Shown: in pieces, positions 24,477 through 31,836 of the stretch
How the letters are laid out: every line of letters begins with the position of its first letter
How positions within the stretch are numbered: the first letter of the stretch is position 1
Source: DAOTYX01 sp034434635
Lineage (GTDB): Bacteria > Chloroflexota > Anaerolineae > B4-G1 > DUEL01
Length of the DNA stretch: 44,107 nt
Direction: 5' to 3'
NCBI GenBank assembly: GCA_034434635.1
Contig: DAOTYX010000044.1
Location: forward strand, 1-44,107
Program-made: the position numbers and the translations under genes
Notes under the pieces: model-generated
Databases searched by the model: none
What the model was told of the DNA's origin: nothing
What the model saw: the letters and a program-made list of their open reading frames with translations, nothing else

Positions 24477-26782
24477 CCCTTCGGGAGTGGGTAGAGCCTC
24501 AACCTGTTGTCGTCCCTGACAACCTGCAACGGCTTGCCGGTCACCCGCTGGTGGCCGAGACGCTCGTCCGCCGCGGCCTGCGAACGGTGGAAGCGGCGCG
24601 GGCTTTCCTCGACCCCGACCACTACCGCCCTGCCTCCCCGTTCGACCTGCCGCAGATGATGTTGGCAGTGGAACGACTGGAGCAGGCCATCCGGGGAGGG
24701 GAGCGAATCTGCGTCTGGGGCGACTATGATGTGGACGGCGAGACGGCGACAACGCTGCTCTACTCCGTCCTGCGCGATCTGGGGGGGCGGGCGCAGTACC
24801 ACATCCCTCACCGCCAACGGGAACCGCGCGGCCTCCACCCGCCGACGCTGGAGCGGCTGGCCGCTGAGGGCGTGACGCTGGTGCTCACCTGCGACACGGG
24901 CGTGGGGGAGCATACCGCCATCGGCCAGGCCCGGGCGCTGGGAATGGACGTCGTGGTCACCGACCACCACGACCTGCCGCCAATGCTGCCTCCCGCCACT
25001 GCCGTCATCAACCCCCGTATGCTGCCCGAGGGCCACCCGCTGCGCGAACTCCCGGGGGTCGGCTGTGCCTACCAGGTGGCCCTGGCGCTCCTGTCACGGG
25101 CCGGACGGGCCGAGGAGGCCGTCGCGCTGCTCGACCTGGTGGCGCTGGGCCTGGTGGGGGATGTGGCCCTGCTCGTCGGCGACAATCGCTACCTCCTGCA
25201 GCGGGGCCTGGCTGTGCTCCGCCGCACCCCGCGGCTGGGCCTCCAGGCGATGATCGAGACTGCCGGCCTGTGCGCTGACTACCTCACCGAGGAGCACATC
25301 GGCTACGTCCTGGCCCCGCGCCTCAACGCGCTGGCCCGTCTGGCCGATGCCGCCCAGGCCGTGGAGTTCCTCCTCACTGACGACCCGACCCGCGCCCGCA
25401 TCCTGGCCGCAGAGATGGAAAGCCTCAACGTCCAGCGCCGGCTGCTCTCCGAGCAGGTCGCTCAGGCTGCCCAGTCTCAGGTGGAACGGGACCCCGCGCT
25501 GCTGGACCAGGCGGTGCTGCTGCTCAGCCATCCCGCCTGGCCGGCTGAAGTGCTCGGCATCGCCGCTCATCGTCTGGCCGAGCAGTACGGACGTCCAGCG
25601 GTGCTCATCGCTGCCCCGCCCGGCAAGGTGGGGCGCGGTTCGGCGCGCTCGGTCGAGGGGGTCAACATCACTGCCGCTCTCGCCGCCCACGCTGAGTTGC
25701 TGGAGGGCTTCGGTGGTCACACCCTCGCCGCCGGTTTCACCATCCTCCCCGAACGCATCCCCGACCTGCGCCGCGCGCTCTCGCGTACTGTCCAGGAGAT
25801 GGCTGGGCAGGAACGGGCTCGCTCCGCTCTGCGCCTGGATGCTTATCTCTCGCTGAGCGACCTGACCCTCGGCCTGGTGGAGAGCCTGGAGCGACTGGCC
25901 CCCTTTGGCCCCGGCAACCCGCCGATGACCCTGGCGACGCGCAATCTGACGCTTGTAGGGGACAGCGGGGTTGGGCGCAACGGGGAGCACCGTCGGCTCC
26001 TGGTGCGGGACGAGCAGGGCGTCACGCAGCGGGTGATCTGGTGGCACGGCGCGGGCCAGCCCCTGCCGCCCGAGCGCTTCGACCTGGCCTACACCGCGCG
26101 CGCCAGCGATTACCGCGGCGAGCGAGAGGTGCAGGTGGAGTGGGTGGACGCCCGCCCTTGTGAGGAGCCAGCGGTGCGACTGCCGGCTCGCCCGCCCATC
26201 ACGGTCGAGGACCTGCGGGGCGTGGCCCACCCCCGTCAGGTCCTAGGGCGCCTGCGCGAGCAGGAAGAGGTGCTGGTCTGGGCGGAGGCTGCTGCGCGCG
26301 AGGAGGTCGCCGGTTGTGACCGGCTTGGCCTGTACCCGGCGCCCACGCTCGCCATCTGGACCGCGCCGCCGGGTCCCGCCGAACTGCGCGAAGTGCTGGA
26401 GCGCGTGGCCCCTGCACGCGTGTATCTTTTCGCGCTCGACCCAGGGTTGGACACGCCGGAGCCGTTTCTCCGCCGGCTCGCCGGCCTGGTGCGCCATGGG
26501 CTGCACACCGCAGGCGGGCGGATGCGGCTCTCCGCGCTGGCCGCGGCGACCGCGCATCGCCGGGAGACCGTCCGCGCCGGACTGGACTGGCTGGTGGCGC
26601 GCGGCCACCTGGTGCTGTTGGAGACGACGGAGGATGAGGTGTGGGTGGCGCAGGGGGATGGGCAGGAACGGGAAGGGCTGCCCAGGCTGACCGCGCGGCT
26701 GGTCGCGTTGCTGGAGGAGACCGCGGCCTACCGGGCCTACTTCACGCGGGCGGGCAGCGACTCGATCCTGAACGGTTTGTGA
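24473..26782 (+). CDS. recJ: RecJ-like single-stranded-DNA exonuclease (DHH/DHHA1)
   Basis: 769 residues. RecJ degrades single-stranded DNA 5'-3' in recombination and repair. DHH-family motifs are seen: DYDVDG at residues 84-89, CDTGV with Asp141, TDHHD with Asp164-His166, PRLNALARL, and DHHA1 segment GRGSARSVEGVN … GFGGHTLAAGF. The usual GYG motif after the second strand reads PRG (REPRGLHPPTL), a small deviation. An OB-like domain follows (residues about 440-560), and then an unusual C-terminal extension of some 200 residues including a winged-helix-like part (RLSALAAATAHRRETVRAGLDWLVARGHLVLL). It sits next to the helicase-nuclease operon, fitting a repair theme. Confidence 0.9.
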   Translation: MTLREWVEPQPVVVPDNLQRLAGHPLVAETLVRRGLRTVEAARAFLDPDHYRPASPFDLPQMMLAVERLEQAIRGGERICVWGDYDVDGETATTLLYSVLRDLGGRAQYHIPHRQREPRGLHPPTLERLAAEGVTLVLTCDTGVGEHTAIGQARALGMDVVVTDHHDLPPMLPPATAVINPRMLPEGHPLRELPGVGCAYQVALALLSRAGRAEEAVALLDLVALGLVGDVALLVGDNRYLLQRGLAVLRRTPRLGLQAMIETAGLCADYLTEEHIGYVLAPRLNALARLADAAQAVEFLLTDDPTRARILAAEMESLNVQRRLLSEQVAQAAQSQVERDPALLDQAVLLLSHPAWPAEVLGIAAHRLAEQYGRPAVLIAAPPGKVGRGSARSVEGVNITAALAAHAELLEGFGGHTLAAGFTILPERIPDLRRALSRTVQEMAGQERARSALRLDAYLSLSDLTLGLVESLERLAPFGPGNPPMTLATRNLTLVGDSGVGRNGEHRRLLVRDEQGVTQRVIWWHGAGQPLPPERFDLAYTARASDYRGEREVQVEWVDARPCEEPAVRLPARPPITVEDLRGVAHPRQVLGRLREQEEVLVWAEAAAREEVAGCDRLGLYPAPTLAIWTAPPGPAELREVLERVAPARVYLFALDPGLDTPEPFLRRLAGLVRHGLHTAGGRMRLSALAAATAHRRETVRAGLDWLVARGHLVLLETTEDEVWVAQGDGQEREGLPRLTARLVALLEETAAYRAYFTRAGSDSILNGL

Positions 26783-26796
26783 GAGGAGTTTCTCTG

Positions 26797-26842
26797 GCCA
26801 CGAATTGCACGAATCTTTCGCTCAATTCGTGAGATTCGTGGC
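26797..26842. repeat. ATTCGTG hairpin repeat after recJ
   Basis: An 18-base imperfect stem (26797-26814 with 26825-26842; two mismatches) and a ten-base loop, followed by six A. The A-run on the plus strand argues against a normal plus-strand terminator. The ATTCGTG/CACGAAT core looks like a dispersed palindrome family. Confidence 0.75.
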
Positions 26843-26917
26843 AAAAAAGCGCCCCCATGCTTGAGCGTCGTCCCACCCTGACCGGTGATGAGCCACGGAA
26901 AGGGGCGACTCATGTGC

Positions 26918-27020
26918 CTTTCGCGCCTTTCGCGCCCTTCGCGCCCTTTCGCGCCCTTTCGCGCCCTTCGCGCCCTTTCGCGCCCTTTCGCGCCCTTTCG
27001 CGCCCTTTCGCGCCTTTCGT
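26918..27020. repeat. Tandem minisatellite, unit TTCGCGCCC(T)
   Basis: About eleven copies of a 9-10 base unit alternating CGCCCTTTCG and CGCCCTTCG. It lies just downstream of tal on the minus strand. Read as minus-strand RNA it is GAAAGGGCG-like and purine-rich. It is not coding; the Lys/Arg/Gly-rich translations are a by-product. Confidence 0.9.
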
Positions 27021-27027
27021 GATCTCT

Positions 27028-27687
27028 TTATCGCCCCCCGCTCACCTTTCGCCAGTCGGCCAGGAAGCGCTCCAGCCCCACGTCGGTGAACGGACTGCGC
27101 ACCATCGTCTGCAGCACCTTGAAGGGCACGGTGATGATGTCCGCTCCGGCCAGCAGCGCCTCGACGACGTGGGTGGTGTGGCGGATGCTGGCGGCCAGCA
27201 CTTCGCAGCGCAGTTCGTAGTTGTCGAACACGGCCCGCGTCTGCCGCACCACCTCCATGCCGTCCAGGCCCGCGTCGTCCATCCGCCCGACGAAGATCGA
27301 GGCATAGGTCGCGCCGGCCTTCGCCGCCAGGTAGGCCTGGGTGGGTGAGAAGATCAACGTGGCGTTGATGCGGCCATTCGGCCAGGCGGAAATCTGCCGC
27401 ATCGCCTTCAACCCCTCCACCGTGCAGGGCACTTTGACGAAGACGTGCTCCGACCAGGAGAGAATCTCCCGTGCCTCGGCGATCATCCCGGCGGCATCGA
27501 GGCTGACCACCTCTGCGCTCACCGGGCCGCGGACGATCTCGGCGATCTCCAGCGTCCTGGCCTTCAGGTCGGCGGTGCCGGCCTGCATCATCAGCGTCGG
27601 GTTGGTGGTTACCCCGTCCAGCACGCCCCAACTGGCGGCCTCACGGACCTCCTCGACGTTCGCAGTGTCCAGAAAGAGTTTAGCCAT
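27028..27687 (-). CDS. tal: Transaldolase / fructose-6-phosphate aldolase
   Basis: 219 residues from ATG 27687 (GGGAGGGAAGAG upstream); the longer frame would start inside the promoter. Short transaldolase (type 3) of the TalA/FSA group: MAKLFLDTANVEEVREA, GVTTNPTLM, catalytic Schiff-base Lys in HVFVKVP, INATLIFSPTQAYLAAKAGA, SIFVGRMDDAG, ITVPFKVLQTM. It acts in the cytosolic non-oxidative pentose phosphate pathway or as an aldolase on dihydroxyacetone and glyceraldehyde 3-phosphate; sequence alone does not separate these. Length fits the family (about 215). Confidence 0.9.
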   Translation of the reverse strand: MAKLFLDTANVEEVREAASWGVLDGVTTNPTLMMQAGTADLKARTLEIAEIVRGPVSAEVVSLDAAGMIAEAREILSWSEHVFVKVPCTVEGLKAMRQISAWPNGRINATLIFSPTQAYLAAKAGATYASIFVGRMDDAGLDGMEVVRQTRAVFDNYELRCEVLAASIRHTTHVVEALLAGADIITVPFKVLQTMVRSPFTDVGLERFLADWRKVSGGR

Positions 27688-27716
27688 CTCTTCCCTCCCA
27701 GGCGGGTTAGTGACAG

Positions 27717-27745
27717 AGCATAGCATGGCTGTGACGGGTTGTCAA
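27717..27745 (-). promoter_or_regulatory. Promoter of tal
   Basis: On the minus strand: consensus TTGACA (27745-27740), a 17-base spacer and TATGCT (27722-27717), 30 bp before the start codon. The -35 box overlaps that of the divergent promoter. Confidence 0.75.
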
Positions 27746-27767
27746 ACTCTGGCTCCTCCCCTATAAT
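27739..27767 (+). promoter_or_regulatory. Strong promoter pointing into the palindrome array and mogA
   Basis: TTGTCA at 27739-27744, a 17-base spacer and perfect TATAAT at 27762-27767. Its -35 shares the short TTGTCAA sequence with the tal promoter, back to back. Transcription would start near 27774 and run through the whole array to mogA at 28462. Confidence 0.75.
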
Positions 27768-27814
27768 CACCCAGGCGGTTTGAGGGAGAGAGTATTCGAG
27801 GGATGCGCCGCCAA

Positions 27815-28412
27815 ATGACCGCAGGGCGGCATCCCGATGCCGCTCGCTGACGTGTCGGGCTGCGCCGACGCATAGGGATGCGCCGACGCATAGGGATGCG
27901 TCGGCTACGGGGACACGCCGTAGGGCGGCATCCCGATGCTGCCCGGCGACGGGGGCCAAATGACCGTAGGGCGGCATCCCCATGCCGCCCGGCGATGAGG
28001 GCTGTGCCGACGCTTGGGCTGCGCCGACGCATCGGGATGCGTCGGCTACGGGGGCGCACCGTAGGGCGGCATCCCCATGCCGCCCGGCGACGCATGCCAA
28101 CCGCAGGGCGGCATCCCTATGCCGCCCGGCGGTGAGGGCTGTGCCGACGCTCGGGCTGCGCCGACGCATCGGGATGCGTCGGCTACGGGGACACGCCGTA
28201 GGGCGGCATCCCTATGCCGCCCAGCGGCGGGGGCCAAATAACCGTAGGGTGGCATCCCGATGCCGCCCGGCGGTGAGGGCTGTGCCGACGCTCGGGCCGC
28301 GCCGACGCATCGGGATGCGTCGGCTACGGGGACACGCCGTAGGGTGGCATCCCCATGCCGCCCGGCGGCGCATGCCAAATGACCGTAGGGCGGCATCCCA
28401 ACGCCGCCCGGC
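27815..28412. repeat. Higher-order array of CGTAG palindromes (types A and B)
   Basis: About nine type A hairpins (GGGCGGCAT, loop CCCN, ATGCCGCCC) at 27824, 27923, 27969, 28064, 28106, 28201, 28247, 28342 and 28388. About five type B hairpins read on the opposite strand (CCGACGCAT, ATGCGTCGG) at 27865 (partial), 27883, 28024, 28161 and 28302. They are linked by recurring spacers (GGTGAGGGCTGTGCCGACGC, GGGGACACGCCGTAG). The segment starting GCTGTGCCGACGC recurs at 28001, 28138 and 28279, giving a 137-141 bp higher-order period. The stretch fills most of the 774-bp gap between tal and mogA; no gene is credible in it. Confidence 0.93.
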
Positions 28413-28461
28413 GATGGCGCTTTTCGGATAGGTTACAAGACAGTTGCCGGAGGGATCTAAA

Positions 28462-28965
28462 ATGAACATTCGTGCCGGTGTGATGACCATCAGTGACAAG
28501 GGGTACGCTGGCGAGCGAGAGGACGAGAGCGGCCCTCTGCTGGCCGATCTGTTGCGGCAGATGGGGGCAGAGGTGGTCGCCCAGGAGATCGTGCCCGACG
28601 AGGCCGGCCATATCCAGCAGGCGTTGACCCGCCTGGCGGACGAGGAAGGGTTGGACCTGGTGCTGACCACGGGAGGCACCGGCCCGGCGCCGCGCGACCA
28701 CACACCCGAGGCGACGCGGGCGGTGATCGAGCGGGAGATGCCCGGGCTGGCCGAAGCGCTGCGTTTCGAGGGCTACCGCCGCACCCCACTGGCGGTGCTC
28801 TCGCGCGGCATAGCGGGGTTGCGGGGGCGCACGATCATCATCAACCTGCCCGGCAGTCCACGGGCGGTGCGCGAGGGGATGGAGGTGCTCGCGCCGATCC
28901 TCCCCCACGCCGTGCGCATGGCCCGCGGCGCCGACACGGAGCATCAGGAGGGTCGAAATGACTGA
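28462..28965 (+). CDS. mogA: Molybdopterin adenylyltransferase-like protein (MogA/MoaB)
   Basis: 167 residues from ATG 28462 with GGAGGG seven bases upstream. MoCF-binding fold: VMTISDKGYAGEREDESGP, LVLTTGGTGPAPRDHTPEA, and IINLPGSPRAVREGME. The protein adenylates molybdopterin before metal insertion by MoeA, in the cytosol. Its stop overlaps the moeA start region by 8 bp, giving translational coupling. The promoter at 27739 would leave a leader of nearly 700 nt containing the palindrome array. Confidence 0.9.
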   Translation: MNIRAGVMTISDKGYAGEREDESGPLLADLLRQMGAEVVAQEIVPDEAGHIQQALTRLADEEGLDLVLTTGGTGPAPRDHTPEATRAVIEREMPGLAEALRFEGYRRTPLAVLSRGIAGLRGRTIIINLPGSPRAVREGMEVLAPILPHAVRMARGADTEHQEGRND

Positions 28966-30208
28966 GCCGCGAGCGACGTTGAGCCCCGAGGAGGCGTGCG
29001 AGCGGATCCTGGCGACAGTGCGGGTGCTGGAGCCGGAGCGGGTGCCGATCCTGGATGGCCTGGGCCGGGTGTTGGCCGAGCCAGTGTACGCGCCGCGCGA
29101 CGTTCCGCCCCTGCCCAACTCGGCGATGGACGGCTACGCCGTGTGCGGCGAAGACGCCGCCCGTGCCCCTGTCCGACTGCGCCTCATCGGCGAGGTGGCC
29201 GCCGGAAGCGTGAGTCGGGTGCGCGTGGAACCGGGCACCGCCCTGCGCATCATGACCGGCGCGCCGATCCCCGACGGCGCCGATACCGTGGTGCGCTTCG
29301 AGGACACACAGCAGGAGGGGGAGTGGGTGGAACTGCTCGAGGCTACCCCCCCAGGGAGCAACGTCCGCCCGGCAGGGGAGGACGTCCGTGCCGGACAGGA
29401 GGTGCTCAGCCCGGGGATGGTGCTGCGCCCGCAGGAGATCGGCATGCTGGCCACGGTGGGGCGCACCGACGTGGCGGTCATCCGCCGGCCGCGCGTCGCC
29501 GTGCTCGCCACGGGCGACGAGGTGGTGCCGCCGGGAGAGACGCCCGGGCCGGGCCAGATCTGGGACGCCAACTCCTACACCGTCGCGGCGCAGGTGTGCC
29601 AGTACGGCGGGGTGCCGCTGCTGTTGGGCATCGCCCGCGACCGTGAGGAACTGATCCGCCAGGGAATACGCGCCGCGCTGGCCCAACAGGCCGATCTGAT
29701 CATCACCTCGGGCGGGGTGTCGGTGGGGGACTTCGACCTGGTCAAGCAGGTGATGGCTGTGGAAGGGCAGATGCACTTCTGGTCCATCAACATGAAGCCC
29801 GGCCGTCCGCTGGCCTTCGGCGTGGTGGGGGGCGTGCCCCTGCTGGGGTTGCCCGGCAACCCCGTCTCGGCGATGGTGAGCACCGAACTGTTCGCCCGCC
29901 CGGCGCTGCTGAAGATGCAGGGCTTCCCCGACCGACCGCGACCCACCGTGCGCGCCCGCCTGCGCGACCCCATCCCACGTAAGGACAGGCGCCGCCACTA
30001 CGTGCGCGTGCGGCTGCACGAGACGGCGGCAGGGCTGGAAGCGGCGCTCACCGGCGACCAGGGCTCCGGCATCCTCAGTTCACTGGTCGCCGCCGACGGG
30101 TTGGCCATCATACCGGAGGGGGTGGACCACCTGGACGGGGGCGCGGAGGTGGAGGTATTGCTGCTGCGGAACGCAGACGACCAATGGACAATGACCAATG
30201 GACAATGA
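28958..30208 (+). CDS. moeA: Molybdopterin molybdenumtransferase MoeA
   Basis: 416 residues. MoeA inserts molybdate into adenylated molybdopterin. Typical segments: VYAPRDVPPLPNSAMDGYAV, IMTGAPIPDGADTVVRFE, VLATGDEVVPPG, ITSGGVSVGDFDLVK, KPGRPLAFG and LGLPGNPVSAMV, then the C-terminal beta-barrel domain. Length is standard. The last residues (DDQWTMTNGQ) and the TGA stop are encoded by the CAATGACC repeat, so the tail has been replaced or extended by the repeat. Confidence 0.93.
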   Translation: MTEPRATLSPEEACERILATVRVLEPERVPILDGLGRVLAEPVYAPRDVPPLPNSAMDGYAVCGEDAARAPVRLRLIGEVAAGSVSRVRVEPGTALRIMTGAPIPDGADTVVRFEDTQQEGEWVELLEATPPGSNVRPAGEDVRAGQEVLSPGMVLRPQEIGMLATVGRTDVAVIRRPRVAVLATGDEVVPPGETPGPGQIWDANSYTVAAQVCQYGGVPLLLGIARDREELIRQGIRAALAQQADLIITSGGVSVGDFDLVKQVMAVEGQMHFWSINMKPGRPLAFGVVGGVPLLGLPGNPVSAMVSTELFARPALLKMQGFPDRPRPTVRARLRDPIPRKDRRRHYVRVRLHETAAGLEAALTGDQGSGILSSLVAADGLAIIPEGVDHLDGGAEVEVLLLRNADDQWTMTNGQ

Positions 30209-30224
30209 CCAATGACCAATGACA
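30181..30224. repeat. CAATGACC repeat at the moeA end
   Basis: Five to six tandem units of CAATGACC/CAATGGAC in one orientation, including the moeA stop codon. Same family as 4127-4302. Confidence 0.85.
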
Positions 30225-30242
30225 GGACCTCGGGCAGATGGA

Positions 30243-30302
30243 GTGGTCCGTGGTCTGTGGTCTGTGGTCTGTCGTCCGTGGTCCGTGGTCTGTCGTCCGT
30301 GG
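30243..30302. repeat. GGTCCGTGG/GGTCTGTGG repeat
   Basis: Tandem units GGTCCGTGG, GGTCTGTGG and GGTCTGTCGTCCGTGG in one orientation, directly after the CAATGACC block and ending at the ribosome site of the next gene. Related to 16198-16304. Confidence 0.85.
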
Positions 30303-30310
30303 AGGGGATG

Positions 30311-31351
30311 ATGCGCATATTGGCCATAGATGTCGGTGCGGGGACGCAGGATGTGCTGTTGTGGGAGGCGGGCCAGCCGATGGAGAACAACGTCAAACTG
30401 GTCCTGCCCTCCTGGACGACGGTGCTGGCCCGGCAGGTGCGCCAGGCTACTGCCGAGGGCCGGCCCATCTTCTTCACCGGTAACCTGATGGGCGGAGGGC
30501 CGGTCGTCAGCGCCATGAAGCGCCACCTACAGGCCGGCTACCCCGTCTACGTCACCCCGCGCGCCGCGCTGACCGTCCGCGACAGCCTGGAGCAGGTGCG
30601 CCAGCGGGGGTACACGCTGGTGGACAAGCCTCCCGATCTGCCAGGGCTGCTGACCCTGCGCGGGCGGGATGTGGACCTGCCGGCCCTGGCCGACGCGCTG
30701 GCCCCGTTCGGCGTGAGCCTGCCGGAGCGCGTGGCGGTGGCGGTGCAGGACCACGGCGAATGTCTGGAGGGCTCCAACCGTCGCTTTCGCTTCCAGTTGT
30801 GGCGGGAGTTCGTCGAGGCGGGCGGCGCACTGACGGACCTGGTCTATCAGCAGGTGCCGTCCTGCTACACGCGCATGCTGGCCGTGCAGCAGGACGCGCC
30901 CGGGGCGGTGCTGATGGACACCGGCGCGGCGGCGCTGTGGGGTATCCTGGAGGACTCCCAGGCAGCCGTGCACCGGGAGGAAGGGTTCATCGCCGTCAAC
31001 GTGGGCAACCAGCACACCATCGCCGTCCTCCTGCGCGGCGAGCGCATCCTGGGGCTGTTCGAGCACCACACCGTGCTGCTGACGCCGGAGAAGTTGCGTC
31101 ACCTGGTGGAGCGGCTGCGCGCCGGCAAGCTCCGCGACGATGAGGTGTACGAGGATAACGGCCACGGCGCCTATATTGGGCCGGACTACCAGCCCGGCAG
31201 CGGCTTTGGCTTCGTCTCCGTGACCGGCCCGCAGCGGCGGATGGCTGAGGGGTCGGGGTACCACTTTGCCGCGCCTTATGGTGATATGATGCTGACCGGC
31301 TGCTTCGGCCTGGTGGCGGCAGTGCGGCGAGCAGTGGTCACGACCGAATGA
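30311..31351 (+). CDS. DUF1786-type ASKHA-fold-like protein
   Basis: 346 residues from ATG 30311 (GGAGG five bases upstream; ATG 30308 also possible). The N-terminus MRILAIDVGAGTQDVLLWE has the phosphate-1 look of the actin/hexokinase/Hsp70 fold. Later segments include AVAVQDHGECLEGSNRRFRF, VLMDTGAAALWGIL and AVNVGNQHTIAVLLRG, the last resembling the second phosphate motif. I associate this pattern with DUF1786, whose biochemical role is not established. Longer frame starts lie in the repeat and are rejected. It follows moeA by about 100 bp of repeats, so a molybdenum link is possible but not demonstrated. Confidence 0.7.
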   Translation: MRILAIDVGAGTQDVLLWEAGQPMENNVKLVLPSWTTVLARQVRQATAEGRPIFFTGNLMGGGPVVSAMKRHLQAGYPVYVTPRAALTVRDSLEQVRQRGYTLVDKPPDLPGLLTLRGRDVDLPALADALAPFGVSLPERVAVAVQDHGECLEGSNRRFRFQLWREFVEAGGALTDLVYQQVPSCYTRMLAVQQDAPGAVLMDTGAAALWGILEDSQAAVHREEGFIAVNVGNQHTIAVLLRGERILGLFEHHTVLLTPEKLRHLVERLRAGKLRDDEVYEDNGHGAYIGPDYQPGSGFGFVSVTGPQRRMAEGSGYHFAAPYGDMMLTGCFGLVAAVRRAVVTTE

Positions 31352-31368
31352 TTCCCCTGTCTCCCCAC

Positions 31369-31396
31369 TTGCGTTTTGGCGAGATGGTGGTATAAT
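31369..31396 (+). promoter_or_regulatory. Promoter of arsR-like gene
   Basis: TTGCGT at 31369-31374, a 16-base spacer and TATAAT at 31391-31396. The predicted transcript has a leader of about 26 nt without a clear Shine-Dalgarno site. Confidence 0.7.
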
Positions 31397-31410
31397 ATCG
31401 AGGTATGTAG

Positions 31411-31422
31411 ATATTTGAATAT
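31411..31422. promoter_or_regulatory. Candidate ArsR-family operator
   Basis: The dyad ATATTTGAATAT (ATATT and AATAT around TG) lies just downstream of the promoter, followed by AAGCATATG. AT-rich dyads of this type are bound by ArsR/SmtB proteins, including sulfide-responsive BigR/SqrR. Autoregulation by the adjacent gene is a reasonable inference. Confidence 0.55.
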
Positions 31423-31428
31423 AAGCAT

Positions 31429-31770
31429 ATGTCTACGATAGACGTCTCCCTTCAACAGGAAATCAATCTCCTGCACGCCCAGGTCTGCCAGGCCCTGGCC
31501 GACCCCAAGCGCATCCTGCTCCTTTACGCGCTGGCTGAGGGTCCCCGACGGGTCACTGACCTGGCAGAGACATTGGGCCTTCCCCAGCCGACAGTCTCCC
31601 ATCACCTGAAGATCCTGCGTGAGCGGGGGCTGGTCGCCGCCGAGCAAGAGGGGGTGGCGGTCCACTATTCTTTGACCGATGCGCGGGTGATCCAGGCGTT
31701 GGACCTGCTGCGAGGGGTTTTGCGAGCCCAACTCGTCCTGCAGGCCGGCCTGGCCGAAAGGCTGCGATAG
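31429..31770 (+). CDS. ArsR-family transcriptional regulator
   Basis: 113 residues. A winged-helix dimer: dimerisation helix LLHAQVCQALADPKRILLLYAL, recognition region VTDLAETLGLPQPTVSHHLKILRERGLV and wing EQEGVAVHYSLTD. The only Cys is in the first helix (Cys20), so the two-Cys persulfide sensor of SqrR/BigR is not complete, and no metal-binding CxC is present. It stands at the head of a sulfur-carrier cluster and probably controls it; the signal is unknown. Confidence 0.87.
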   Translation: MSTIDVSLQQEINLLHAQVCQALADPKRILLLYALAEGPRRVTDLAETLGLPQPTVSHHLKILRERGLVAAEQEGVAVHYSLTDARVIQALDLLRGVLRAQLVLQAGLAERLR

Positions 31771-31836
31771 AGGCCGAATTTCCAGGCATCTTGCAGGCGC
31801 CTGGCACTTCACAGATCCATCTTAAGGAGGGGCAGC

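Noticed and set aside
26797..26848. Intrinsic terminator of recJ
   Set aside because: The hairpin is followed by A6, not T, on the plus strand; on the minus strand the T-run precedes the hairpin.
26822..27027. Lys/Arg/Gly-rich minus-strand protein downstream of tal
   Set aside because: It is only a translation of the TTCGCGCCC minisatellite in a shadow frame.
27028..27726. Longer 232-residue tal product
   Set aside because: The extra N-terminus would begin inside the promoter; the family starts at MAKLFLDTAN with a good ribosome site.
27815..28412. CRISPR array between tal and mogA
   Set aside because: The repeated units are palindromes of two kinds with recurring, not unique, spacers, and no cas gene is present.
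27878..28431. Several open frames of 85-190 codons inside the palindrome array
   Set aside because: They translate repeats into Arg/Ala/His-rich text, in both strands, without ribosome sites or any domain.
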